From Mediterranea sp. (in: CFB group bacteria) (GTDB lineage: Bacteria; Bacteroidota; Bacteroidia; Bacteroidales; Bacteroidaceae), in the NCBI GenBank assembly GCA_031287715.1, contig JAITSN010000104.1:1-55152 (forward strand): DNA of 55,152 bases, written 5' to 3'. A program made the position numbers and the translations under genes. Under the pieces are notes generated by a model. That model saw only the letters and a list, made by a program, of their open reading frames with translations, searched no databases and was not told where the DNA came from. Below, in pieces: positions 25,865 through 34,742 of this stretch (the first letter of the stretch is position 1; the number at the start of each line of letters is the position of its first letter).

Positions 25865-28159
25865 ATGATGAATGAGACAAAGAAAATCCGTTCCCTGTGG
25901 CTTGCATTATTGATAGTTGCCGCTTGCTCGGACGATAAAGCCCCCATAACCCCGCCCGCTCCCATTCCCGACGGAATAACCCTTTCCCCCGAATCTCTCG
26001 AAGACACGGCAGAGGCCACGATCACTTTCAAAGCGTCTGCAACTTCTGCGCTTTACGGATATACGGGCGATGTATATGCGCACATCGGCATCGTGGAAGG
26101 AAGCGATTGGCTGTTTGTTCCCGCAGGCTGGAATGAAAATATAACCAAGTGCAAGATGGCCAAAGGCGAAGAGAACGTTTGGAGCCTTTCCCTTTCTTCG
26201 TCCGTTCGTTCCTGGTTTGGCGTAACCAACGGTATGCCGATACAAAAGATTGGAATCGTCTTCCGGAGTTCCGACGGAACAAAGCAGGAGCCTGATGCAT
26301 TTATTGACGTGGCCGACAACACCTTCAGGCCGGCCGGAACCGTGCTCGAAGCCCAGCCCGCCGGCACCCGGGAAGGCATTAACATCATAGACGGCACGAC
26401 CGTAACCTTTGTGCTTTACGATAAAGACACGAAAGACAAGCATAAAGAATATGCCTACGTTACCGGCGACTTTAATGATTGGCAAATCAGCAATAACTAC
26501 CAGATGAAGCGCGACGAAACCACCGGCTGCTGGTGGTATACCCTGACAGGGCTGAATGCGCAGGAAGAATATGCTTTCCAATATTATGCAGGCACGGAAG
26601 CCGGTGGAAACGTCCGCCTGGCCGATGCCTACACAGAGAAAGTGATCGACCCGATGGACGCGGAAATTCCGGCGGCCACCCATCCCGACCTGCGCCCGTA
26701 TCCTTCGGGCAAGACAGCCGGCATCATTTCGACCTTTAAAATACAGCCGGATACGTATGCCTGGCAAGTCCCCAACTATACGGTTGCAGACAAGCGCAAT
26801 CCGGTTATTTACGAAATGCTCTTCAGGGATTTTACCGCTACGGGCGACATCAACGGAGCAATGGAAAAGCTCGACTATTTGCAAGCTCTGGGCGTAAACG
26901 CCGTTGAACTGATGCCTGTGCAAGAATTTGACGGCAACGACAGCTGGGGATATAACCCCTGCTTCTACTTTGCCCTGGATAAGGCCTACGGCACCAAACA
27001 AAAGTACAAGGCATTTATCGACGAGTGCCACAAGCGCGGCATGGCCGTAATTCTGGATGTGGTCTATAACCACGCTACCGGAGCGAACCCGTTTGCCAAA
27101 CTCTACTGGAATCCCGCAACCGATAAAACCGCAAGCAATAACCCCTGGTTTAATGTCAATGCGCCGCACCCGTACAGCGTATTCCACGACTTCAACCACG
27201 AATCGCCCATCGTACGTAAATTCGTGAAGCGCAACCTCAAATTCCTGCTTGACGAATACAACGTAGACGGCTTCCGCTTCGACCTGACCAAAGGCTTTAC
27301 GCAGAAAAAGACCACAGAAACAACGGCGTCAAACTACGACCAAAGCCGCATCGACATCCTGAAAGACTATAACGCCGCCATTAAAGCGGCCAACCCCGAC
27401 GCCATCGTCATCCTCGAGCACTTTGCCGTTGAGGCCGAAGAAAAAGAACTTGCCCAAGACGGCATGCAACTCTGGAGAAACCTCAACAACGCCTATTGCC
27501 AAACAGGCATGGGATACAAGGACAACAGCGCTTTCACCGCCCTTGCCACCCAAAACACAGCCATGCCCTTTGGCAGCTGGGTAGGCTATATGGAAAGCCA
27601 CGACGAAGAGCGCGTCTCATATAAACAAATCACATGGGGAGTCGATGCCGTGAAAATCAATCCAGACACCCGCATGAAACAACTGCAAGCCAACGCTTCG
27701 CTGTTCTTCACCGTTCCCGGCCCGAAGATGATCTGGCAATTCGGCGAATTGGGCTATGACACATCCATAGAAGAAAACGGGCGCACCGGAAAGAAACCCG
27801 TGCGATGGGAATACTATGAAGACCCGCACCGCCGAGGCCTGTACAACACATACTGCCAACTCATCAAGCTGCGCACCGCCGTCCCACAACTGTTCGATGC
27901 CGGATCCACCCTCGTGTGGAAAGTCACGGCCAACGATTGGGACAACGGCCGGACACTATCGTTAAAAACACACGACGGCAAGGCGCTGGTAGCCCTGGCC
28001 AACTTTACAAACGCCGAAATCACCTGTACGCCAACTTTCCCGGCAACCGGTACATGGTATAACTTTATAGATCAGAGTACGCTTTATGTTGAAACAGCCG
28101 GGCAAACAATCAAAATCCCGGCAAACAGCTACCTTCTTTACACAAATTTCCCGAGATAA
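25865..28159 (+). CDS. GH13 alpha-amylase-family lipoprotein
   Basis: A 764-residue alpha-glucan hydrolase. The N-terminus MMNETKKIRSLWLALLIVAACSDD is a lipoprotein signal with Cys about 21, so the enzyme is probably membrane-anchored. Residues about 30-165 form a beta-rich region, and about 170-270 a CBM48-like module (YAYVTGDFNDWQISNNYQM ... EEYAFQYYAG). The GH13 barrel follows: NAVELMPVQEF, AVILDVVYNHATG (region I), DGFRFDLTKGF (nucleophile D473), IVILEHF (acid/base E518) and MESHDEER (D580). A C-terminal beta domain ends in PANSYLLYTNF. It closes the SusCDE/F locus, so its role is cutting captured starch or glycogen fragments. Exact bond preference (alpha-1,4 or alpha-1,6) cannot be read from the sequence. 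Confidence 0.95.
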   Translation: MMNETKKIRSLWLALLIVAACSDDKAPITPPAPIPDGITLSPESLEDTAEATITFKASATSALYGYTGDVYAHIGIVEGSDWLFVPAGWNENITKCKMAKGEENVWSLSLSSSVRSWFGVTNGMPIQKIGIVFRSSDGTKQEPDAFIDVADNTFRPAGTVLEAQPAGTREGINIIDGTTVTFVLYDKDTKDKHKEYAYVTGDFNDWQISNNYQMKRDETTGCWWYTLTGLNAQEEYAFQYYAGTEAGGNVRLADAYTEKVIDPMDAEIPAATHPDLRPYPSGKTAGIISTFKIQPDTYAWQVPNYTVADKRNPVIYEMLFRDFTATGDINGAMEKLDYLQALGVNAVELMPVQEFDGNDSWGYNPCFYFALDKAYGTKQKYKAFIDECHKRGMAVILDVVYNHATGANPFAKLYWNPATDKTASNNPWFNVNAPHPYSVFHDFNHESPIVRKFVKRNLKFLLDEYNVDGFRFDLTKGFTQKKTTETTASNYDQSRIDILKDYNAAIKAANPDAIVILEHFAVEAEEKELAQDGMQLWRNLNNAYCQTGMGYKDNSAFTALATQNTAMPFGSWVGYMESHDEERVSYKQITWGVDAVKINPDTRMKQLQANASLFFTVPGPKMIWQFGELGYDTSIEENGRTGKKPVRWEYYEDPHRRGLYNTYCQLIKLRTAVPQLFDAGSTLVWKVTANDWDNGRTLSLKTHDGKALVALANFTNAEITCTPTFPATGTWYNFIDQSTLYVETAGQTIKIPANSYLLYTNFPR

Positions 28160-28162
28160 AAG

Positions 28163-28879
28163 ATGAGCGGTAACCCAACGAAGAAACAGCCGGCAGCCTG
28201 GCTTCATGCATTCTTTGATTTGCTTTTTCCTCGCCTATGCGTAGTTTGCGGCCGCTTGCTAAGCCATGCCGAAAAATTTATCTGCATCACCTGCGACATC
28301 AACATGCCGCGTACACGCCACCACTTGCAGAAAAACAACGCCATGGAAAAACTGATCGGAGAACACGTATTCATTCAACGCGCCACAGCTTTTTTCTACT
28401 ACCGGAAAGGAAGCAACTACTGCAATATCATCCATGAACTCAAATACAAGGGACGCAAAGAAATCGGTATGGCCATGGGACGCAAACTTGCCAACGAAAT
28501 ACAGAACAGCGGGTTTTTTGACGGCATAGACGCCATCGTCCCAATCCCGCTCCACCGCGACAAGATCAGGCAGCGGGGGTACAACCAAAGCGAATGGATC
28601 GCAAAAGGAATAGCAGAAGTCACCAACATTCCGGTTAACAGCACGGTGGTAGCCCGCAAAGCCTACGGCAGCCAGACCGGCCTGTCGGCCCCCAAGCGTT
28701 TGGAGAACGTGAAAAATACATTCGACCTGTACCAGCCCGAACAGCTTTCCGGAAAACACATCCTGATTGTAGACGACGTACTGACAACCGGCGCAACAGT
28801 CGCCGCCTGTATATCAACCCTTTTACCCGTATGCGATGTTCGCATCAGCGTAATAGTACTTGGAATATCGTCAATTTGA
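28163..28879 (+). CDS. ComF-family phosphoribosyltransferase-like protein
   Basis: A 238-residue ComF/GntX-type protein. The N-terminus has the family zinc-ribbon CVVCGRLLSHAEKFICITC (four Cys at about residues 24-45). The C-terminal phosphoribosyltransferase domain contains GRKLANEI, DAIVPIPLHRDKIRQRGYNQ (hallmark RGYNQ), TGLSAPKRLENVKNTF and the PRPP loop ILIVDDVLTTGATVAAC. In Gram-positive and some Gram-negative species ComF takes part in DNA uptake; the role in Bacteroidales is not defined. It starts 3 bp after the amylase stop codon, probably by chance proximity. Confidence 0.94.
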   Translation: MSGNPTKKQPAAWLHAFFDLLFPRLCVVCGRLLSHAEKFICITCDINMPRTRHHLQKNNAMEKLIGEHVFIQRATAFFYYRKGSNYCNIIHELKYKGRKEIGMAMGRKLANEIQNSGFFDGIDAIVPIPLHRDKIRQRGYNQSEWIAKGIAEVTNIPVNSTVVARKAYGSQTGLSAPKRLENVKNTFDLYQPEQLSGKHILIVDDVLTTGATVAACISTLLPVCDVRISVIVLGISSI

Positions 28880-28995
28880 TGACATTTCGGCCGTCGAAAC
28901 ACTTCCGCTGCGTACGGCGGCATTTCTCCGGCTGTCGAAATACATGGAGAGTTTTTTATCATTATAAGGTTATTGATATTTATTATATCATTTTA

Positions 28996-29027
28996 TTGCG
29001 GGTTAGTGCGGCATGTTTCTATATTTG
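28996..29027 (+). promoter_or_regulatory. Bacteroidetes promoter for the rubredoxin gene
   Basis: A TTG at 28996-28998 and TATATTTG at 29020-29027 match the -33 and -7 elements with 21-nt spacing, about 65 bp before the rubredoxin start. Upstream, 28880-28960 holds short hairpins sharing CCGTCGAA with the 53700 region. Confidence 0.6.
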
Positions 29028-29092
29028 CAAAAAAGGATATGATTTCCTCAAGTATGTAATATGATTTATAAACCTTTAAAAGATGATGATTT

Positions 29093-29254
29093 ATGAAGAA
29101 GTTTAGATGTGAAGTATGTGATTATATTTATGATCCGGAAGAAGGTGATCCTGATAGCGGAATAGCACCGGGAACTGCATTTGAAAATATTCCGGATGAT
29201 TGGGCGTGTCCTATTTGCGGAGTGTCGAAAGAAGATTTTGTTCCGGTCGATTGA
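29093..29254 (+). CDS. Rubredoxin
   Basis: A 53-residue iron protein, short enough to be missed by length filters. It reads [18 protein letters not shown] and later [15 protein letters not shown]. The two CxxCx knuckles (C6-x2-C9 and C39-x2-C42) bind one Fe, and the Tyr and Trp residues around them (DYIYD, DDWACP) are those conserved in rubredoxins. It is a cytoplasmic one-electron carrier, in anaerobes commonly linked to oxygen or peroxide detoxification by rubrerythrin, neither of which is in the window. It has its own promoter and is followed by a terminator, so it is monocistronic. Confidence 0.97.
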   Translation: MKKFRCEVCDYIYDPEEGDPDSGIAPGTAFENIPDDWACPICGVSKEDFVPVD

Positions 29255-29300
29255 ATTGGAGTCTATTTCTTTTCCGGCGCTTGCGCCGGTACGCTCTGTT

Positions 29301-29333
29301 CCGTGAGCCTGTTTGGGTTCACGGTTTTTTTTT
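29301..29333 (+). terminator. Terminator after rubredoxin, overlapping the next promoter
   Basis: CCGTGAGCC (29301-29309) pairs with GGTTCACGG (29316-29324), with one G-T pair, followed by nine T. A smaller CCGGCGC/GCGCCGG hairpin precedes it. The terminal T tract runs directly into the -7 box of the NUDIX gene. Confidence 0.8.
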
Positions 29334-29340
29334 ATTTTTG
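29312..29340 (+). promoter_or_regulatory. Promoter for the NUDIX gene
   Basis: TTTG at 29312-29315 and TATTTTTG at 29333-29340 fit the Bacteroidetes -33/-7 pair with 17-nt spacing. The -33 element lies in the loop of the preceding terminator, an economical overlap. The start codon is 20 bp downstream. Confidence 0.55.
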
Positions 29341-29360
29341 CAATACTATACCTGAATTAT

Positions 29361-29903
29361 ATGGATATGAAACATCCCTTTTCCCAATTCCACTACTGTC
29401 CCGAATGTGGCTCCGGCCATTTTATGATAAACAACGAGAAATCCAAGAAGTGCGATGCGTGCGGATTCGTTTATTACTTCAATTCATGCGCGGCTACCGT
29501 GGCCTTGATCCTGAATGAAAAGAACGAGCTGCTGGTGTGCCGCCGTGCGAAAGAGCCGGCAAAAGGAACGCTCGATCTTCCGGGTGGTTTCGTGGATATG
29601 CACGAAACAGCTGAAGAAGGCGTCGTGCGCGAGGTGCGCGAAGAAACGGGACTGATCGTAACGGAAACGTTATACCGGTTTTCTCTTCCCAATGTTTATG
29701 TTTATTCGGGCTTTGAGGTGCATACGCTCGATTTGTTTTTCTTGTGTAAAGTGGAGCGCACAGATCATATTGAAGCGCATGATGATGTTACCGATTCATT
29801 TTTCATCCCTCTTTCTGGTATTCGTGTTGAAGATTTCGGGTTGGCCTCTATCCGAAAGGGGTTGAAACGATTCATGGAATCTCACCGCATGTTAGGTGCA
29901 TAA
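29361..29903 (+). CDS. NUDIX hydrolase with N-terminal zinc ribbon
   Basis: A 180-residue NUDIX protein. ATG 29361 (MDMKHPFSQFHYCPECG) is chosen because upstream in-frame codons would overlap the promoter and terminator. Residues 13-40 hold a CPECG...CDACG zinc ribbon, as in NudC-like and some ADP-ribose hydrolases. The NUDIX box GGFVDMHETAEEGVVREVREETG agrees with Gx5Ex7REUxEExGU. It hydrolyses a nucleoside diphosphate linked to another group; the substrate is not identifiable. It stands alone between rubredoxin and the TPR gene. Confidence 0.94.
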   Translation: MDMKHPFSQFHYCPECGSGHFMINNEKSKKCDACGFVYYFNSCAATVALILNEKNELLVCRRAKEPAKGTLDLPGGFVDMHETAEEGVVREVREETGLIVTETLYRFSLPNVYVYSGFEVHTLDLFFLCKVERTDHIEAHDDVTDSFFIPLSGIRVEDFGLASIRKGLKRFMESHRMLGA

Positions 29904-29916
29904 TTTAAAAAACACA

Positions 29917-29924
29917 TACTTTTG
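29917..29924 (+). promoter_or_regulatory. -7 box for the TPR/outer-membrane barrel pair
   Basis: TACTTTTG matches TAnnTTTG exactly, 18 bp before the TPR start codon. No good -33 element is visible. Confidence 0.5.
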
Positions 29925-29941
29925 CAAAAAACGCTATCATT

Positions 29942-32900
29942 ATGAAGACAGAAATATTCAGGTTTATTTGTTTTTGTATAGGCTGCTTCCCTTTCATCGT
30001 GTCGGCACAGGTGAACAGGAACACCGCATCGTTGGGCAACCTGTACGACGAAGCACGCGAGTTATTCACACAAAAACACTATGCCGCCGCCGCGCCCTTG
30101 CTAAAAACGTTCCTGACGCAGCAGCCATCGGACGGATTGAAGCAGGAAGCAGAGTATATGCTGGCCTGTTCGGCCTACGAGCTGCAAGACCGGCGCCGCA
30201 TCGAGATACTGAAAACGTATCTGAAGAACTTTCCGGATTCTCCGTATACCAACCGGGTCAATGCGTTGATCGCTTCGGCCTGCTTCTTCGAGAAAGATTA
30301 CGACCGGGCGTTGACGATGTTCAATTCGGTCGATCCGGATCTGTTGTCCGACGAAGAACGGGACGATGCTGTTTACCGGATGGCCGTCTCCAATCTGACT
30401 GTCGGCAATATAGAGCAGGCAGTCATCTGGTTTGAAGTCTTGAAAGCCAACAGCAAAAAGTATGTAAAGGACTGCATGTATTACATCTCCTATATCCGCT
30501 ACACACAAGGGCGGTATGATGAAGCGCTGAGCGGCTTCCTGCCTTTACAGAACGACGCCAAGTATAAAACGCTCATTCCTTATTATATAGCAGAGTGTTA
30601 TTTGAAAAAGAAACAATACGATAAAGCCGAAACGGTGGCGCGGAATTTTCTTTCGGCATATCCTCGTGACCCGAACGCGGGAGAGCTTTACCGTGTGCTC
30701 GGCGAAGTATACTACAACGGCCTGCAATTCGACAAAGCGGTCAATGCGTTTGAAAGCTGCAAGTCGCTCATAGATCCGCCAAGCCGGAATGTTTTGTATA
30801 TGCTGGGATTGTCTTATTACAAAACGGCGGTATATTCAAAAGCGGCAGCCACGCTGGGCGAGGTCGTCACGGCTGACGACGCGCTGACGCAGAATGCTTA
30901 TCTGCATTTGGGACTGTCGTACCTGCAACTCGCGGAAAAGAACAAGGCGCGCATGGCTTTTGAACAGGCGGCAATATCGGATGCAGACAGGAAAGTGAAA
31001 GAACAGGCGGCATACAATTATGCCTTGAGCATACACGAAACATCTTTCTCTGCTTTCGGCGAGTCGGTTACCGTTTTCGAGAAGTTCCTGAACGATTTCC
31101 CAACTTCGGAATATACGGAAAAGATAAGCAGCTACTTAGTCGATGTTTACCTCAATACCCGAAGCTATGACGCTGCGCTGAAATCCATTGAGCGCATTTC
31201 CCGTCCGGCGGCCCGGATCATGGAAGCCAAACAGAAGATCTTGTTTCAGCTGGGAACCCAGGCCTTTGCCAATTCCGCGTTCGACAAAGCCGTTGCCCGC
31301 TTCAACGAATCAATTGCCATCGGGCAGTATCATGCCCAGACAAAGGCCGACGCCTGCTACTGGCGCGGTGAAGCACACTACCGGTTGAATGCCGTGGATA
31401 GCGCAAACCGCGATTTCAATGAATACCTGAGGCTGACGGCGCAAAAGAATACGGAAATGTATGCCCTGGCGCATTACAACTTAGGATATATCGCTTTCCA
31501 TAAGAAAAATTACCAGCGGGCCGGCGAATGGTTTAAAAAGTATATCCAATTAAATAAAGGAACCAACCGCACGGCATTGGCAGATGCTCATAACCGCGTT
31601 GGCGACTGCTACCTGAACGAGCGCAGCTTCGACAGTGCCAAACAGGCCTATTCACAAGCGGAAGCCATGAATACTCCGGCGGGAGATTATTCTTTCTATC
31701 AGTTGGCATTGGTGTCGGGTCTCCAAAAAGACTATGCCGGAAAGATCACTCTGCTGAACAGGCTGGCAGGTAAATACCCGTCGTCGCCCTATATCGTAAA
31801 TGCGCTGTACGAGAAAGGACGGTCCTATGTCCTGATGGAAAACAGCCGCCAGGCCATCGCTGCTTTCCATGAACTGTTGGACAAATATCCCAACAGTCCC
31901 ATCGCCCGCAAGGCCGCAACCGAAATCGGCTTGCTGCATTATCAAAACGAAGACTACAACCAGGCCATTGCGGCATACAAACAGGTGGTAGAAAATTATC
32001 CGGGAAGCGAAGAAGCGCGTCTGGCGCTCCGTGACCTCAAATCTATTTATATTGATACAAACCGGGTGGATGAATTTGCAGCGCTCGCCTCTTCGCTGCC
32101 GGGCAATATACGCTTTGACGTAAACGAGCAAGATTCGCTGACCTACGTAGCCGCCGAGCGAATATATATGCGTGGGCGCATTGAAGAAGCGAAGAGCAGC
32201 TTAGCCAACTATCTCCGGACTTTTTCCGACGGAGCTTTCGGCTTGAACGCCTACTATTACCTGATGCTGATAGCCAAAGAGCAAAGGCAACCGGACTTGA
32301 TACTGGAATATTCGGGCAAATTGCTGGAATACCCCGACAATCCGTTCTCAGAAGAAACATTGATCATCCGCGGGGAAGTGCAATTCAACAAGCAACACTA
32401 CGCCGAAGCGCTGGCTACCTACAAACAGCTGAAGGAAAAAGCATCGACGGCCGACCGCCGCATCCTCGCCGAAACAGGCATCCTGCGCAGCGCTTACCTG
32501 TCGAGAAACGATGCGGAAACCATTCATGCGGCTACCGGCATCTTGTCGGAAACGAAACTGTCGCCGGAGCTGACGCAGGAAGCAACTTATTTCCGCGCCC
32601 GCGCCCATCTGAACCGGAACGCAAGTGAAGCCGCCATGCACGATTTGAAAACACTGGCAAAAGACACGCGCAACTCTTATGGAGCGGAAGCAAAATATCT
32701 CGTAGCCAGGCAATATTACGAAGCCAAAGACTATGCGGCAGCCGAAAAAGAACTGCTGGACTTCATCGACCGGAGCACCCCACATGCCTATTGGCTGGCG
32801 CGCGGATTCATTTTACTTTCCGATACGTATGTAGCCCTGGGGCGCCGGATGGATGCCCGGCAGTATTTGTTGAGCCTTCAACAAAACTATCGCGCGGACG

Positions 32901-32950
32901 ATGATATTAAAGATATGATTGAAACAAGATTACAGAAACTAAATAACTAA
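29942..32950 (+). CDS. Large periplasmic TPR-repeat protein
   Basis: A 1002-residue protein with a signal peptide (FRFICFCIGCFPFIVSAQ) followed almost entirely by tetratricopeptide repeats. Many units show the W/L-G-A/Y-A-F-A-P pattern, for example AEYMLACSAYELQD, AIAAFHELLDKYPNSPIARKA and AIAAYKQVVENYPGSEEARL. The last two resemble the BamD/CpoB (YbgF) type of TPR involved in envelope assembly. No catalytic domain is seen. It is followed after 8 bp by an outer-membrane barrel gene, so the two probably work together at the outer membrane. The pairing is seen; the function is inference. Confidence 0.93.
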   Translation: MKTEIFRFICFCIGCFPFIVSAQVNRNTASLGNLYDEARELFTQKHYAAAAPLLKTFLTQQPSDGLKQEAEYMLACSAYELQDRRRIEILKTYLKNFPDSPYTNRVNALIASACFFEKDYDRALTMFNSVDPDLLSDEERDDAVYRMAVSNLTVGNIEQAVIWFEVLKANSKKYVKDCMYYISYIRYTQGRYDEALSGFLPLQNDAKYKTLIPYYIAECYLKKKQYDKAETVARNFLSAYPRDPNAGELYRVLGEVYYNGLQFDKAVNAFESCKSLIDPPSRNVLYMLGLSYYKTAVYSKAAATLGEVVTADDALTQNAYLHLGLSYLQLAEKNKARMAFEQAAISDADRKVKEQAAYNYALSIHETSFSAFGESVTVFEKFLNDFPTSEYTEKISSYLVDVYLNTRSYDAALKSIERISRPAARIMEAKQKILFQLGTQAFANSAFDKAVARFNESIAIGQYHAQTKADACYWRGEAHYRLNAVDSANRDFNEYLRLTAQKNTEMYALAHYNLGYIAFHKKNYQRAGEWFKKYIQLNKGTNRTALADAHNRVGDCYLNERSFDSAKQAYSQAEAMNTPAGDYSFYQLALVSGLQKDYAGKITLLNRLAGKYPSSPYIVNALYEKGRSYVLMENSRQAIAAFHELLDKYPNSPIARKAATEIGLLHYQNEDYNQAIAAYKQVVENYPGSEEARLALRDLKSIYIDTNRVDEFAALASSLPGNIRFDVNEQDSLTYVAAERIYMRGRIEEAKSSLANYLRTFSDGAFGLNAYYYLMLIAKEQRQPDLILEYSGKLLEYPDNPFSEETLIIRGEVQFNKQHYAEALATYKQLKEKASTADRRILAETGILRSAYLSRNDAETIHAATGILSETKLSPELTQEATYFRARAHLNRNASEAAMHDLKTLAKDTRNSYGAEAKYLVARQYYEAKDYAAAEKELLDFIDRSTPHAYWLARGFILLSDTYVALGRRMDARQYLLSLQQNYRADDDIKDMIETRLQKLNN

Positions 32951-32958
32951 CTAAACCG

Positions 32959-34575
32959 ATGATGAAATTAACAATGATATTACTTGCAGCATGGCCGGCT
33001 GTTTCATTACAGGCCCAAAGCCACGCCAAAGATTCTACCGTGAACCGTATCGTAGTGGTAGAACAGCAGTACAACCCCGATATTATAGATGCGCAAAAAG
33101 TGAACGTGCTTCCCGAAGTTAAGGAACCGACCTTCACGCCGAACAAAGTAGAATACGACGGGAACATCGCGCCGGTTGCCGCACTTCCGGCTACGGCGAT
33201 GGCGGCCTATGCCGGAGAAGAAAAGCAAGATCCGGCAAAGCAAGGCTATCTCCGTTTGGGATACGGTAATATCGGAAACGTCGATGTGGAAGGCAATTAT
33301 CTGTTCAATCCGACGTCAAGAGACAAACTGAACTTCTCGCTGGGACTGCAAGGGATGGACGGCAAAGTCTATCATCCCTCATCCGGTGAGGACTGGAACA
33401 GCCGTTTCTACCGCACCAAAGGCGGGATTGACTATATCCATCAGTTCAACACGGTTGATTTTAATATTGCAGGCAACGCTGGGTTGAGCAATTTTAATTT
33501 TAATCCCGACGCAAAGATCGATCACCAGCGGTTTACTTCGGGCGATGTGCGCTTTGGCGTCAAATCGACCGCTCAATCACTTCCGATGCGCTTTAACCTG
33601 GAAACCGGATTATATCTATACTCAAGAGCGCATAATGTCTATACTCCGGATCGCGGCGACAAAGAAACGAAGATTCGTACAAAAGGAGATTTCAACGGTG
33701 ATATTGCCGGCGATCAGCAAGTTGGCGTTGCTTTTGAGATGAACAACCTGTTCTATAACAACGATGAATTCGAGAACTATACGACATTATTGCTGAAGCC
33801 GTACTATGAAACGGCAGAAGAAGATGCCTGGAAGCTGCATCTGGGTCTAAATGTGGATCTGGCCTCCGGATACGGTAAAAAAATCCGTATATCTCCCGAT
33901 ATTAGAGCCGAATATACGTTCTCGGACAATTACGTATTCTATGCCAATGCCACCGGCGGACGTATCCTGAATGATTACCGCCGCTTGGAACAGTTCAACC
34001 CTTACGGAGAACTGATAGGGCAGAACGAAAGCAGCTACGAACAGCTCAATGCTGTATTCGGCTTCAAGATGAGTCCGGCAGAAGGCTTCCGGATGGATCT
34101 GTTCGGAGGTTTCCGGCAGGTAAATGATGACTTATACGAAATGCTGGACTACGCAGTTGGCGGAAAAAGCTTTTCATGGGTGTATTTTGACCGGGAGAAA
34201 ACAAAGAACTTCAATGCAGGCCTTCAGATAAGTTACGCCTATAAAGACATATTCAGCGTGATGACAGAAGGACAATACTACAAATGGAGTGCAGACAATG
34301 AAGAAGCGCTCGCCTTTAAACCCGAATACCGCTTTGACTTACAGCTTCAAGCCCGTCCCGTCCCGGCGTTAAGTATTAATCTCGGATACGAATTTGTCGG
34401 GCGCTATGCGATGAACAACCTCAGCAGCCTGGGTCTTGGCGCAAACTATACGCTTTTCGACAAGGTATCTATCTACGCGCGCTTATCAAACTTGCTGAAC
34501 CGAAAAGCCGCTTACTACATGAACGCACCCGTCCCGGGAATCAATTATGTAGGGGGATTGATCTTTAGTTTTTGA
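32959..34575 (+). CDS. Outer-membrane beta-barrel protein, TonB-receptor-like
   Basis: A 538-residue barrel protein with a signal peptide ending LQAQ. A short N-terminal region (RIVVVEQQYNPDIIDAQKVNVLPEV) is followed by alternating aromatic strands (YLRLGYGNIGNVDVEGNYLF) through to a C-terminal strand VGGLIFSF with the terminal Phe of outer-membrane proteins. It lacks a TonB plug and is shorter than SusC proteins, so it is a plug-less barrel related to TonB-dependent receptors. A second ATG is 3 bp in. It is co-transcribed with the TPR protein upstream (8-bp gap). Confidence 0.85.
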   Translation: MMKLTMILLAAWPAVSLQAQSHAKDSTVNRIVVVEQQYNPDIIDAQKVNVLPEVKEPTFTPNKVEYDGNIAPVAALPATAMAAYAGEEKQDPAKQGYLRLGYGNIGNVDVEGNYLFNPTSRDKLNFSLGLQGMDGKVYHPSSGEDWNSRFYRTKGGIDYIHQFNTVDFNIAGNAGLSNFNFNPDAKIDHQRFTSGDVRFGVKSTAQSLPMRFNLETGLYLYSRAHNVYTPDRGDKETKIRTKGDFNGDIAGDQQVGVAFEMNNLFYNNDEFENYTTLLLKPYYETAEEDAWKLHLGLNVDLASGYGKKIRISPDIRAEYTFSDNYVFYANATGGRILNDYRRLEQFNPYGELIGQNESSYEQLNAVFGFKMSPAEGFRMDLFGGFRQVNDDLYEMLDYAVGGKSFSWVYFDREKTKNFNAGLQISYAYKDIFSVMTEGQYYKWSADNEEALAFKPEYRFDLQLQARPVPALSINLGYEFVGRYAMNNLSSLGLGANYTLFDKVSIYARLSNLLNRKAAYYMNAPVPGINYVGGLIFSF

Positions 34576-34663
34576 ACAATGCCAGAGCAATCGGCAGGGC
34601 TATTCATTTTGTTAAATCAAAGCAGTTTTTTAACAAGGGTAAGGCGTAGCCGAATGTTTTTTT

Positions 34664-34671
34664 TATTTTTG
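34664..34671 (+). promoter_or_regulatory. -7 box for topA
   Basis: TATTTTTG matches TAnnTTTG, 72 bp upstream of the topA start codon. Confidence 0.5.
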
Positions 34672-34742
34672 CGGACAAGTTTAACGGAAAGAGGTGTAAC
34701 ATCAGGGTGTTATTCCTCTTTTTCATGACAAAAATATATAGT

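Noticed and set aside
29896..30435. Plus-strand frame overlapping the start of the TPR gene
   Set aside because: Rich in Arg and Cys with no motifs; it is an out-of-frame shadow of the TPR gene, which has a clear signal peptide and repeats.
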